Shown here piece after piece: positions 17,948 through 27,187 of a DNA stretch of 50,750 nucleotides. The notes under the pieces are model-generated. The model made no database searches. It was given only the letters and a program-made list of their open reading frames with translations, and was not told where the DNA came from. Each line of letters begins with the position of its first letter. Within the stretch, counting starts at the first letter, position 1. Source of the stretch: Sergeia podlipaevii (lineage: Eukaryota > Euglenozoa > Kinetoplastea > Trypanosomatida > Trypanosomatidae); the NCBI GenBank assembly GCA_030849805.1, contig JASANZ010002130.1, positions 1 to 50,750 on the forward strand, written 5' to 3'. The position numbers and the translations under genes were made by a program.

Positions 17948-20900
17948 ATGAATCTAGACAACTACTTTGCGCGGTACCTGAACAAGACGGGCAGACGGAA
18001 TGGCACTGGCGGCGACGCGGAGGACAGCAAGTTTTCTACGCAGCTCACGCCTGTGCAGGTGGTGCGGCCCAGCGCTGATTCTTCGACTCACGGCAACTCG
18101 CCAGGAGAGGCTGCGCAGTCCCCATCGTCACCTAATGATGCAGCTTCAAGCAAAATGCTTACTATGGAAAGCGAGGAGGACTACGAGGTACTCTCTCAGA
18201 AGCGACTCCGCATAGACGTACCGCCGCCCGTTCATGCACAAGCTATCTCTTTTCCTGTCTCTGCCACTGCCTCCTCGCTGCACTCACCTACTTATGTCCT
18301 GAGCCGCATCGCGCAGGGTGGAGCTGGTCGCGAAACGCAAGAGGATGAAGAGGACGAGCTGAACATGCTGCTAGGCTCTCAGAAGGCTCGAGAGGTGAAG
18401 GCACTTGAGGCCGAGCAGCGTGGAGCGGCTAACACCATTGGTGTGGAGTCAATTCTCAGTGACGGTGAGAGAGACGGCAACGACGAAGGCGAGAGCGAAG
18501 ACACTGAAGATTATGATCTCGATGTGCTGGCAGGCCGTCGCACGGGCGTGGACGAGAGGGAAGAGGACAGCGGCTGTAGGCAATCAATGTCGTCCCTTGG
18601 CTGGGATACCACGTCTAACCGCAAGCTCGACGCTATCGCTGAAGTCTTTGCGCGTCAGTTCGAGTTCGAATTGTTTAGCAACAGTGATTTCTACAACTGC
18701 TTTGAGCCCTTCTTTAGAGATCGTGTTATGCAGCGCATCGAAAGGGTACGACGCATGAAGCCTTGCCTAGAGCGCGTACCGACGGTGACACCGGGCAGCA
18801 CAGGTGCCCTACCTGGCTGTGCCTTGCGAGACTATCAGATTGCTGGTGTGCAGTTCTTGCTGGACAACTTCCACCGTGGCATGTCGTGTATTCTGTCTGA
18901 CGATATGGGCCTGGGCAAGACGGCGCAGATGGCTTCGTTTCTGCACACACTGAAGCTTTTCCACGGTATTAGCGGGCCTCACCTTATCGTGGCACCACTC
19001 TCCACGTTGACCAGCTGGACACGTGAGTTGTCGCGGTGGGCACCTCAGTTACGCGTCGTCAAGTACCATGGCAAGCGTGAGAGCCGCCAGGCTGTACGTC
19101 GTGAGCGACACAATCGGCACACGGTGGTGGTGACCACTCCAGCTATGCTTGGGCAGGATCGCGGCTTCTTTCAGAAGCGATCTTGGGTGACTGTTATCGT
19201 GGACGAGGCGCACGTGCTGAAGGGAGTCAATACACAGATCACCCGTGTGGCGCGCAAGTTGCCTGCCTGCTTTCGTGTGGCGGTCACCGGCACCCCAGTC
19301 CACAACAATGTGCGCGAGGTGTGGAATCTAATGGGATTTCTTTACCCAAGTCTTGTCGCTGGCTTCGACACCTCCATTGACGGAGAAGAAGCGGCCAAGG
19401 ACTGTGCAGCGCTGCTGCAGCACATTATGTTGCGTAGGACAAAAGAAACCATGGAGCTCGGCATCCCACCCCGCGTGGATGAGCCGGTGACGATGTTGAA
19501 TCCTTCCTACGTGCAGCTAGAGCTTCTGTCCACACTTACGGCCCAGGCGCTGCAGCAGGGCGAACGCACTAGTGACAGTGGTAGCAATGCAGCAGTTAAC
19601 GCGGAAGGGGCACGCAGGATGCACTTGCACCTGAGCCACCAACGCGCCGTCTGTAACCATCCCATGACACTCCGTCTTCTGTCGCTTGAGGAACGCAGCA
19701 GCACCGCCTTCACTCTTGCGGACCGTTTCACCGCCGCCGGGATCCCGATGGATGAGCGCCACCTCATCGCGCCAAGCGCCAAAATGGTACATCTGGACGG
19801 ACTGCTGAAGAAACTCAAGGCGGAGGGTCATCGCGTTCTTATCTTCTCCAACTTTACCGCCACGCTTGACCTACTAGAGGCTATGTGCCACTTGCGGCAG
19901 TATTCCTATGAGCGTTTGGATGGGAGTTGCAATAGGGTGGAGCGAGAGTTGTCCATGCTGCGCTTCAACCCCCCCAGCTCCTCTTGCTTTGTGTTTCTTG
20001 TCACCACCACCGCGGGAGGTGTTGGCGTTACTTTGACCGGTGCAGACACGGTCGTCATGTTTGATGCAAACTTCAACCCACAACTCGACAGGCAGGCGGC
20101 AGATCGTGCCCATCGCATCGGACAGACACGCACTGTCCACGTGTACCGGCTGTGCTTGCGAGGAACAGTAGAGGAGCACATCCGCGACACGGCGGAGCGT
20201 AAGGCTTCTTTGGGTGACTTCATCGTGGACGGAGGCCGCCGCAAGGCTCAGGGCGATGATGTGGCGAAGTTGACGGCAGAGGAAATTCGCGCCATGTTCC
20301 GCAGGTTTGATGATGCGCGCGAGGAGGAGCGGCGCAGGTGCTTAGCGACTGCCCAGCAGGGGGAGGGAATCGATAGGGCTCTCGCAGAGTCTGGCGCGCA
20401 GCTTTTGACCAGGACTGAGGAAGATGAAATGGTGGAGCAGTTGGCTTTGGTGGATGAGTACGGGCTGCCCACGCATGCCCACCACTCTATGCGCAAGGGT
20501 GTGGGTACGTGCTTTGGCTCCAACGAGGGGGCAGTGACGAGCCACAAGTGCTTTGTGTGTGGCGATATCATGCACTCCTTTGAGCCATTGTACCACTGTA
20601 ACCAATGTCCAAAGGCATTTCATGGGGCGTGCATTGGGGAGAAGGTGCCGGCACCGGGGGCTAAGCTGCCAAAGCACTGGACATGCCCCAGGCACACGTG
20701 CTCGCTGTGTGGCAAGGGCCAGGACGTGGATGGTGCCATCTTTATGTGTGTCACGTGTCCACGCTCCTTCTGCTTCGACTGCTTAGATCCACGTTACCTT
20801 GTGCTGAACACGGATGGCACAGCCTTGCTTCACGTTACGCGCACATATGCCGGCATGGAAAACGAAGGGGCCAGCGAGCGCCGCACCTGCTACTATCTGA

Positions 20901-21019
20901 ACTGCCTGCACTGCTGTGGCGTGCTCTCCTCGTCATCCTCTGATGAGAGCAGCACTGACGACAGCGATGAGGACAACGACGACGCTGACGTGGATGGCTT
21001 GTCTCCCTCCTGGAAGTGA
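17948..21019 (+). CDS. SNF2-family ATPase with C-terminal PHD-like zinc fingers
   Basis: 1023 residues. The N-terminal 280 residues are acidic and low complexity. The ATPase core runs from about 295: RDYQIAGVQFLL, Walker A DDMGLGKT (318-325), DEAH (419-422), VTGTPVHNN, then the second lobe with VLIFSNFTATLDLL, TTTAGGVGVTL and motif VI DRAHRIGQ (719-726). This is a nuclear DNA-dependent ATPase of the chromatin-remodelling or repair type. Residues about 868-960 carry a tandem Cys/His zinc array (CFVCGD, HCNQCPKAFHGAC, CPRHTCSLCGKG, CVTCPRSFCFDC), resembling NSD-type paired PHD fingers that read histone tails. It ends in an acidic Ser/Asp tract. It is not JBP2, since no thymine-hydroxylase domain is present. 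ATG 17948 is the first after the acceptor AG at 17850. The SNF2 subfamily is not resolved. Confidence 0.92.
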   Translation: MNLDNYFARYLNKTGRRNGTGGDAEDSKFSTQLTPVQVVRPSADSSTHGNSPGEAAQSPSSPNDAASSKMLTMESEEDYEVLSQKRLRIDVPPPVHAQAISFPVSATASSLHSPTYVLSRIAQGGAGRETQEDEEDELNMLLGSQKAREVKALEAEQRGAANTIGVESILSDGERDGNDEGESEDTEDYDLDVLAGRRTGVDEREEDSGCRQSMSSLGWDTTSNRKLDAIAEVFARQFEFELFSNSDFYNCFEPFFRDRVMQRIERVRRMKPCLERVPTVTPGSTGALPGCALRDYQIAGVQFLLDNFHRGMSCILSDDMGLGKTAQMASFLHTLKLFHGISGPHLIVAPLSTLTSWTRELSRWAPQLRVVKYHGKRESRQAVRRERHNRHTVVVTTPAMLGQDRGFFQKRSWVTVIVDEAHVLKGVNTQITRVARKLPACFRVAVTGTPVHNNVREVWNLMGFLYPSLVAGFDTSIDGEEAAKDCAALLQHIMLRRTKETMELGIPPRVDEPVTMLNPSYVQLELLSTLTAQALQQGERTSDSGSNAAVNAEGARRMHLHLSHQRAVCNHPMTLRLLSLEERSSTAFTLADRFTAAGIPMDERHLIAPSAKMVHLDGLLKKLKAEGHRVLIFSNFTATLDLLEAMCHLRQYSYERLDGSCNRVERELSMLRFNPPSSSCFVFLVTTTAGGVGVTLTGADTVVMFDANFNPQLDRQAADRAHRIGQTRTVHVYRLCLRGTVEEHIRDTAERKASLGDFIVDGGRRKAQGDDVAKLTAEEIRAMFRRFDDAREEERRRCLATAQQGEGIDRALAESGAQLLTRTEEDEMVEQLALVDEYGLPTHAHHSMRKGVGTCFGSNEGAVTSHKCFVCGDIMHSFEPLYHCNQCPKAFHGACIGEKVPAPGAKLPKHWTCPRHTCSLCGKGQDVDGAIFMCVTCPRSFCFDCLDPRYLVLNTDGTALLHVTRTYAGMENEGASERRTCYYLNCLHCCGVLSSSSSDESSTDDSDEDNDDADVDGLSPSWK

Positions 21020-21750
21020 TGAAGAAGGATGAAGAAAATGACAGCGACGTGGAGATGATGGATTAGCGGGCTAGTGCTGTTTCCAGAGAGGAAAGGAGAG
21101 GACCGGACTGTGTGTATGTGTGGTTCCTGTGCTGTCTGTATCATTCATGTCCCCGCTCAGTACTGCTCCTCTCTCCCCCCCTCTTTTTTTTTTGTTGTTG
21201 TTGTAATAAATAAGCTGGAGTGTGTGTTGCCTCTGCTATTTACTGCTATTATTGCTATAGACTATCAGAAACCGTTATATCTCTTGAGCAATTTTGGAGA
21301 AAGTTTGTTTTGCATACATATATAGACAAGGTGGGGAGAGAGGGTGGTTGAGGAGGGAGGCAGGAGGCATTTCGCGAAATGATAGAAGTGTTCACTCTCT
21401 TCTTTTGTGATGAATGGTGAGTCCCAGAAGTCGGTGTGCAAAGGCTCTTAAGGTGGTGCAATCTTCTCTTCTTGTTTGGCATATGTGCGCGTGTGTATGT
21501 GTGGCACGCCTATTGCAGATAATGCCACAAAATGTCTGACTAGTCTAATGCTACGCGAGATGCGAAAGACGTAAGGTAAAAGGAAAGAGTTTTTTGAATT
21601 GGCGCAGTGCTGCATGGGTCTGCTTGTCAATATCAATAATTTTATTGTCGTTGCCTCTACTTTTTTTATTTTTTCTCTTGAGTGCACAACAGCACGAAGC
21701 AACTATACATTCAACACTATTTATTAGGTAGGTATCGAGTTGCCCGCGAG
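21020..21750. other. Intergenic spacer; acceptor AG 21681-21682
   Basis: 731 bases without a gene. C/T run at about 21170-21192 followed by TTG units, purine-rich DNA at 21330-21366, and a T-rich tract at 21655-21678 followed by AG at 21681-21682. A second AG at 21725-21726 also precedes the start. Confidence 0.6.
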
Positions 21751-22848
21751 ATGGTAAGTTTCATTGTGCTCAAGGACTACCTCACCACGCTAGCGTATAA
21801 GTGGAACCCTACGAGTCTCTTTCTCGTGGTCGTGCTCCCCTGGACCCTGCTCCTGGTGTACGCGGGATATTATTATTTCTTCAAACGTCCTGCGAAGGCG
21901 AGCGAGGACACTCTACTCCCGGTTGTGGCATTCTTCACCGCTCTCACCGATGGTGCCACCCCAGGATTTGACAAGCGACTCATGTCTATGTTTCACCCTG
22001 CGCTAGTAAAGGAGGGTGGGGTCGAACGAGGCCTGCTGCGGGCGATGGCGCGGTGCTTGCACGACGAGTATGGCAAGCTGACTAGCATCCCAGCTGACAC
22101 GGTAGCGATTAAGCGAGATGGGCTGCAGGTGAACTGTGTGGTGCTTGCACACTTTGAGAAGGCTCGCGGAGTGAAGTGCCGTCTGACGTGGGTGCAGCGA
22201 CTACCTGTGCAGGCCGAGGCGAAGGATCAAGAGAAGTCTGTCACAGGCACTGACAGTGTGGCGGCTATTGATCCCCGCAGGTTCCACGTTACTAGCTTTT
22301 ACGTCGCCCCAAGACACGAGGACACTCCGCTTGACGTAATCAAATATCTCAAAGTGAATGAGTTTGAACCCTTCGCGGAGGCCTTTGTCGAGCGCTTGAT
22401 GTGCAAGCCTCCTGTCGCTGCGGTTCGCATGATGCTGCCCGCCCTCGCGAAGAAGTACGGGGGTGAAGGGAACGCGAAGCAGTTGGAAGATGCTGTGCAA
22501 AAGGTAGTACGGGCATGTGGTGGCGTTGGTCGCCCTGAGGAGGTGGAGTGCACGCTCATGGAAAGCAAACTGCTTACGGCGAAGCGACTACCTCCAGGCC
22601 TTGAGGACGATGGAGAGAAGGCTACCGGCGATGGTCACAAGAAGGAGGCAGCCCTGACGACGTCCATTGATGGCATTGAAATGACCTACCAGGTAACCGG
22701 CGAGCGGCGAAACATGGAGGTGTATCTGCTTATTGTGTTTGCTGGACTACGCTGCAATATTGCGCGATATGAACTTCGTGTTCAGCCTGATCCCCGCACA
22801 CAGGTAGTGCTTGACCAAGACACGGGGGAGTCAACTATTGTGAACTAG
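21751..22848 (+). CDS. Conserved-looking membrane-anchored protein of unknown function
   Basis: 365 residues. One strongly hydrophobic segment (about 21-44, ending in Tyr-Tyr-Phe-Phe then Lys-Arg) lies near the N-terminus, so the protein is probably a signal-anchor type with a large soluble domain. The rest alternates predicted strands and helices, with VVAFFTALTDGA after the anchor, FHPALVKEGG, VQRLPVQA and a C-terminal EVYLLIVFAGLRCNIARYELRV. A Glu/Lys/Gly-rich loop lies at about 288-300. I recognise no family; codon use and length support a real gene. ATG 21751 is the first ATG downstream of the acceptors. ATG is followed by GTAAGT, a chance 5' splice-site look-alike with no matching intron. 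Confidence 0.8.
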   Translation: MVSFIVLKDYLTTLAYKWNPTSLFLVVVLPWTLLLVYAGYYYFFKRPAKASEDTLLPVVAFFTALTDGATPGFDKRLMSMFHPALVKEGGVERGLLRAMARCLHDEYGKLTSIPADTVAIKRDGLQVNCVVLAHFEKARGVKCRLTWVQRLPVQAEAKDQEKSVTGTDSVAAIDPRRFHVTSFYVAPRHEDTPLDVIKYLKVNEFEPFAEAFVERLMCKPPVAAVRMMLPALAKKYGGEGNAKQLEDAVQKVVRACGGVGRPEEVECTLMESKLLTAKRLPPGLEDDGEKATGDGHKKEAALTTSIDGIEMTYQVTGERRNMEVYLLIVFAGLRCNIARYELRVQPDPRTQVVLDQDTGESTIVN

Positions 22849-23857
22849 AGATGAGCGCAGGGGAGGAGCTTTTTTATTATTATTTTACCTTTTCAAAGTC
22901 ATTTTATTACTTTTTATGGTTCTTACTGAATCGAGAAAAGATGATAATAATAAGAAGACGAAAGTGGCGAGAGGTAGGTGCGGGTGTGGATGTCTCTCAA
23001 TGTCGTATGACTGCTGTTTTACATACGTTACAACTCACCCGTCAGAAAGCAGGCGAACACGTGTGTGCGTTCATATACACGTTTAGTTGTTGTTCACGTG
23101 GGCGAGAGAAAATAAATAAACCAATAAAACGATTTGTTGATACAATGGCAACACTAACTATCATCCTAGCGTGCATGCCGAAATGATTTCTTTTGCTTTT
23201 GCTTTGATTGCGTTTCATCTGTCTTTTTTTTCTTCTTCTCCTCCGTTTGATTTCTTTTTCTAACATATCAACGCTTTTCATTCTGTGGTTGCCTTCCTTC
23301 CAGTACTTTATGTGTGTGCCTTCGGTGTCACCTTACCCCTTGTTGTTGCATATTGCTCTATAGGGAGAAGCTCAGTACTACTACTTCTGCTGCCCTTTTT
23401 TTTTGATTTTTTTTTTTTAATTACTATTTTAGTTGTTGTTTTTCTCTCCACCTTTGCTGGGAGTATACAGAACATTTTTTTTTTTCAACTCTACTAGTTT
23501 GCGAATAGAGAGAAAGGAAGGGAAGAAAAAAAATATCGCACAGTTTTGATTTTTTTTAAAGGAAAATTTCAAGAGAATCGTTAGTGGAAAAGCAGTCTCT
23601 TTACACTTGTCTGCTTACATCTATATATACACACACAGGTAGGTAGAGGTATTTGCACGCATCTAAGCTGGTTGTACTGCAAGATACGGTGACATCTCGA
23701 TAATCCGGTGCATACATACATAATTTTTTAAAAATATTCTTTTCCTTTCTTTTTTTATTTTACATTAAGGCCAACAATATTTATTATCTCTCCCCCCCCC
23801 CTTCCTTTCTTTCATAATCACAGCTTACAACGCCGAGGACATATATTGGCGAAAAGC
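22849..23857. other. Intergenic spacer; acceptor AG 23822-23823
   Basis: 1.0 kb without a gene. T and A tracts throughout (for example 23398-23419, 23480-23488, 23528-23536), and near the end a C run with a CT tract (23791-23813) followed by ATAATCACAG, AG 23822-23823. Confidence 0.6.
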
Positions 23858-24673
23858 ATGCAGGCGCGCGGTATTTCAGGCAGCTCCAACGGCAGCGCAG
23901 CTTCTGGCAATCAGGTGAACAGTGTTCTTCTTACCCAAGTACGGCAGTCTGATGCGGAGGCGAACTCTCAAAAGCAGCAAAAACAGCAGCAACCATGGAG
24001 TCAGTCGGTGCAGCGGGCGGTGATTGAGCGTATCAGTGTCATCAGTAACCAGCCCAAGAATACTTCTCCTATTGATGCCAGCGCACACCCATCACTGCTG
24101 CCCCCACAACGTCATGCAATGCGTGGCAAGAAGTGTCTCATCTTAGATGTGGATGAAACTCTAGTGCACAGCTCCTACGAGTGTATGCCCAGCTCAGATC
24201 TGCACCTCTCTGTCAATATAGCAGAAGGACAGAACGTAGACGTCTTCGTGGCGTACCGACCATATCTGCGTGAGTTTATTGAGGCCATCTCACCTCTCTT
24301 CGAAGTAGTGGTGTTCACGGCCTCCATGGGCAAGTACTGCAATCCGGTGATGGATGCCGTGGACTCTCGCGGCCTGCTCGGTGATCTTCGCCTTTTCCGT
24401 GAGCATTGCAGTCTTGTTAGCTCCACCTATGTGAAGGATCTTTCCTTGCTAGGCCGCGATCTGGACCAAACTGTCATCATTGATAACAGCCCTGTTGCCT
24501 ACTTGTTCCAGCAGCGCAACGCAATTCCGATTACTTCGTGGTTTGGTGACTCAGGTGACACTGAGCTACTTAGGCTTATTCCCGTGCTGCAGTCTCTGGC
24601 GAGGGCCAACACGGTGTACGATGTGCTCGACCACTACAATGCAATGCTCCAAGTAACGGGCCAGAGAATGTAA
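23858..24673 (+). CDS. SCP/CTDSP-type phosphatase (FCP1-like HAD phosphatase)
   Basis: 271 residues. Residues about 90-260 form an FCP1/SCP catalytic domain of the HAD superfamily. The nucleophile motif is ILDVDETLVHSS, with D97-x-D99-x-T101 (the DxDxT signature). Next come VVFTASMGKYCNPVMDAVD (Thr of motif II), and IIDNSPVAYLFQQRNAIPITSWFGDSGDTELLRL (motif III, given by its ends IIDNSP and DTELLRL). This group removes phosphate from Ser/Thr of RNA polymerase II CTD, lipin or SMAD-type substrates; kinetoplastid pol II lacks the usual heptads, so the substrate here is open. The first 85 residues are low complexity with Gln runs. No membrane span is seen, so it is not a nuclear-envelope dullard type. 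ATG 23858 is the first after the acceptor. Confidence 0.92.
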   Translation: MQARGISGSSNGSAASGNQVNSVLLTQVRQSDAEANSQKQQKQQQPWSQSVQRAVIERISVISNQPKNTSPIDASAHPSLLPPQRHAMRGKKCLILDVDETLVHSSYECMPSSDLHLSVNIAEGQNVDVFVAYRPYLREFIEAISPLFEVVVFTASMGKYCNPVMDAVDSRGLLGDLRLFREHCSLVSSTYVKDLSLLGRDLDQTVIIDNSPVAYLFQQRNAIPITSWFGDSGDTELLRLIPVLQSLARANTVYDVLDHYNAMLQVTGQRM

Positions 24674-25212
24674 AAAAAAAAAAAAATAGAGAGAGAAAAT
24701 AGGCAAAAACAAATGTAACGAAGATGGAAGACGGAAAAATATATGGAAGCAATGAAGGGAAAGAGCTTCAACCGCATATACATGTATATATGTATATGTA
24801 TATATGTATGTGTGTGTGTGTGTGTGCAGGGGCCATATATGTAAGTAGACGGTGCTGCGCTTGAAAGGGAAAAGAGGCATCCTTTTGCTCTTATTTTTAA
24901 AACTCTTATTATTATTTATCATTATTATTATTGTTTTAATGGTTGGCTTGTCTTCTTTCCTTTCCTTTTGTCCTCTTTTCTTTCTCTTATTACTGTTTCT
25001 TGAATAATTTGCCAATGTATATCTCCTTACTTATTATATATTTACACTATTTACTTTTGTATACGCGCTTTGTACTTCGAAAATGGATAATGATGGCGAG
25101 AGCTAGGTGCACGTACCATGGAATATAAGTGTGTGGCGAGGCATCCCTTCCCCCCAGCTCTTTTTTTTTTTCTCTCTCTCCTCCTCCTTCCCCTCGAAAA
25201 AGGCAAACCCAA

Positions 25213-25245
25213 GTGCACACATGCATGTGTGCACATGTACGTACA
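25213..25245. repeat. Two adjacent perfect palindromes
   Basis: A 22-base perfect palindrome at 25213-25234 (half-site GTGCACACATG, followed by its exact reverse complement) is followed after one base by a 10-base palindrome TGTACGTACA at 25236-25245. Both consist of alternating purine and pyrimidine, which could also favour Z-DNA. Confidence 0.85.
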
Positions 25246-25318
25246 CATTGAGATACGTATTGCTACAAAGTAGATGGTAGTGTCTTTGTATTGACAGTAT
25301 TGACGTTCTGTAGAGCAT

Positions 25319-25342
25319 TGTGTGTGTGTGTGTGTGTGTGTG
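25319..25342. repeat. (TG)12 microsatellite
   Basis: Twelve uninterrupted TG units in the long spacer before the cytidylate-kinase-like gene. Confidence 0.9.
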
Positions 25343-25880
25343 TTTGTGCTTTTATGGGACACTTTATTCTTTCTTAAATGGAAAGACGACGAAAATGCTT
25401 TTTTTTTTCTTTCTTTGCGAAGTGAAGACACCTGCGTCGCACATTGACGGATTATTATTCTTGCCTTTGCCAATTGCTTTCATTATTATTATCATTATTA
25501 TTATTATTATTACTTTTAGCTCTATATTATTGTGTTTGTGTTGCTTTGTGTTTCCTATATTTTGCTTTTATTTGTTTTTATCCCTGCTTTGCTTTGCATT
25601 TATTATCACTACTACTATTGTTGTTATTATTGTTAATTTAGAGGGGAGTGTACAGTATGCCAAGTATTCATTTATGCATTAGTAGCGTAGCGTCAGCAAA
25701 GAAACATAAATATACACGTTGAAAAAAAAGGGGGGAGAGAGAGAGAGAGAGAAGCAAGGGAGAAGAAGACGAAGAGAAAATTAAAAAGAGCATGTGCACT
25801 ATAGAGTCTTTTTTCTTCTTTCGTTTGTTTGCAAATGTGTAATGGCGCGTAATTTTTTTTTTGATATTTTTTGTAATATA

Positions 25881-25904
25881 TTGTTGTTGTTGTTGTTGTT
25901 GTTG
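25881..25904. repeat. (TTG)8 microsatellite
   Basis: Eight TTG units in the same spacer, close to several T tracts. Confidence 0.9.
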
Positions 25905-26260
25905 TTTTTGTGTTGTGCGACACACAAAAAAAAGGAGGGAAGGGAGAGCCCCCTCTCCCTCTCTCCCTCCCACCCACCTTCCAGTCTCTTTCTACTAAAG
26001 TCATGTTGATTCTTTTGTATTTGAGATGTGCTTTGTGTGTGTGGCTTTCCTCTGCATGACACTTTGCGTTGTGTACGCATCTTTACGTTATGATGTATTG
26101 CATGATACACGCATTCTTATAGCTGTACTTATACTTTTTATTATTTCTTTCTTTGTTTTTTCTTCGTAATCCTTTTAAATAATGCCATTATCATCATGAT
26201 TTGGCGCACAGCAAGTAGCTATCAACGCCTCACTCATTCACCTAAATATCAGTCGATAGT

Positions 26261-27187
26261 ATGTCTAAGCTTTCCTTTGCGGTATTAAAGCTTCAGGATG
26301 ATGTTTGTAGCGCTGCTGTGATTCGTCTGCTTCGTGAGTGCTCAGCCTTCCAGCTGCTCTCTAAGCACGAGGGACAGGCCATTGTACAGCGAGACAAGGA
26401 GGACGAGGACAAGCTGGCTGCTGGCATCGATATTGCGATTGCGAAGGGTATCCTGCAAGGCAAACTTGATATTGCCAAGGCTACCACTATCAATGTAGTT
26501 GGCCGTACGGCGGAGGAGGTAACCCAGGACATCCTCGGTCGCCTGCCTAGCAAGGAGGGAAACGTTATTGTTTTACAGGGTCTCAGCGGTACTGGGAAGG
26601 GCACAACAGTGTGCAAACTCCAGAGTGAGCTGCCCCGCTGTGTGACGTGGAGTAACGGCAATGTATTCCGCTGCTACACACATCTGTGCAACGAAGTACT
26701 GTCTGCACAAGGCAAGACCATTTCTGAGGTCACCCTCACGCCACAGCTGCTGACCGATGTGGAGAAGCGCATTACGTTTGAGCGTTGCGACGACGATGAC
26801 GACAACGGCTTCCACACCATCATAGATGGAAAGACGCGTGTGGCGGACATCCAGAACACGCTTCTCAAGACCAAAATAATTGGCGCCATGGTGCCCACAG
26901 TGGCGCAACAAACGCAAGGAGAGGTGATCCGCTTTGGTGCGGAGGCCGTGAAGAAGCTGAGCGCGGCAGGCTTCAACGTCATTCTTGAAGGCCGTGCTCA
27001 GACACTCAACTACATCCCTACTAAGGAACGCTTTGAACTGGTAATTCCTGATGTAGCAGTGCTTGGACAACGCAGGGCCGCTCAGCGTGTGATGGCGAAG
27101 GCGCTGGAGATTGTGCTGGCCAGCGGCAACACCTCAGATGAGGACGTGGAGAAGGCGGCCAAAGATGCCGTTTCTCAGCTTCAGTAA
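26261..27187 (+). CDS. Cytidylate-kinase-like P-loop protein with N-terminal extension
   Basis: 308 residues. From about residue 100 the pattern is that of bacterial-type CMP kinase: NVIVLQGLSGTGKGTT with a P-loop at 107-115 (GLSGTGKGT), SNGNVFR at 131-137 where the family has SG-x-[IM]YR, FNVILEGR (238-245) for IADGRDxG, and VIPDVAVLGQRRAAQRV, in place of FPDA..K.FL.A....RA.RR. The order and spacing fit CMP/dCMP kinase. Two deviations: the Arg-Asp of the GRD motif reads GRAQ, and residues 1-95 are an added helical domain with no match that I recognise. An acidic run (DDDDD, about 177-181) lies mid-protein. Whether it is an active nucleotide kinase is uncertain. Start ATG 26261 follows the acceptor AG 26211. 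Confidence 0.75.
   Translation: MSKLSFAVLKLQDDVCSAAVIRLLRECSAFQLLSKHEGQAIVQRDKEDEDKLAAGIDIAIAKGILQGKLDIAKATTINVVGRTAEEVTQDILGRLPSKEGNVIVLQGLSGTGKGTTVCKLQSELPRCVTWSNGNVFRCYTHLCNEVLSAQGKTISEVTLTPQLLTDVEKRITFERCDDDDDNGFHTIIDGKTRVADIQNTLLKTKIIGAMVPTVAQQTQGEVIRFGAEAVKKLSAAGFNVILEGRAQTLNYIPTKERFELVIPDVAVLGQRRAAQRVMAKALEIVLASGNTSDEDVEKAAKDAVSQLQ

Larger units (their letters stand above)
24674..26260. other. Long intergenic spacer of simple repeats and palindromes
   Basis: 1.59 kb, the longest spacer, with no convincing gene. It has an A run right after the stop codon (24674-24686), TATG/GT repeats at 24775-24827, TTA repeats around 24906-24932, 25481-25513, a CT tract at 25160-25195, two perfect palindromes at 25213-25245 (listed separately), (TG)12 at 25319-25342, (TTG)8 at 25881-25904, GA repeats at 25736-25752 and CCCT-rich DNA at 25949-25978. 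A pyrimidine-rich tract at about 26130-26167 and AG 26210-26211 form the acceptor of the next gene. Confidence 0.6.

Noticed and set aside
21751..21760. A 5' splice-site-like GTAAGT right after the ATG of the membrane-anchored gene, and a similar one at the eIF3j stop (2161-2167)
   Set aside because: Both genes read through without an intron, and cis-introns are extremely rare in kinetoplastids.
24674..26260. Several open frames of 100-150 codons on both strands in the long spacer
   Set aside because: They are translations of simple repeats (poly-Cys-Val, poly-Ile, poly-Gln or Asn) with no domain and poor starts.
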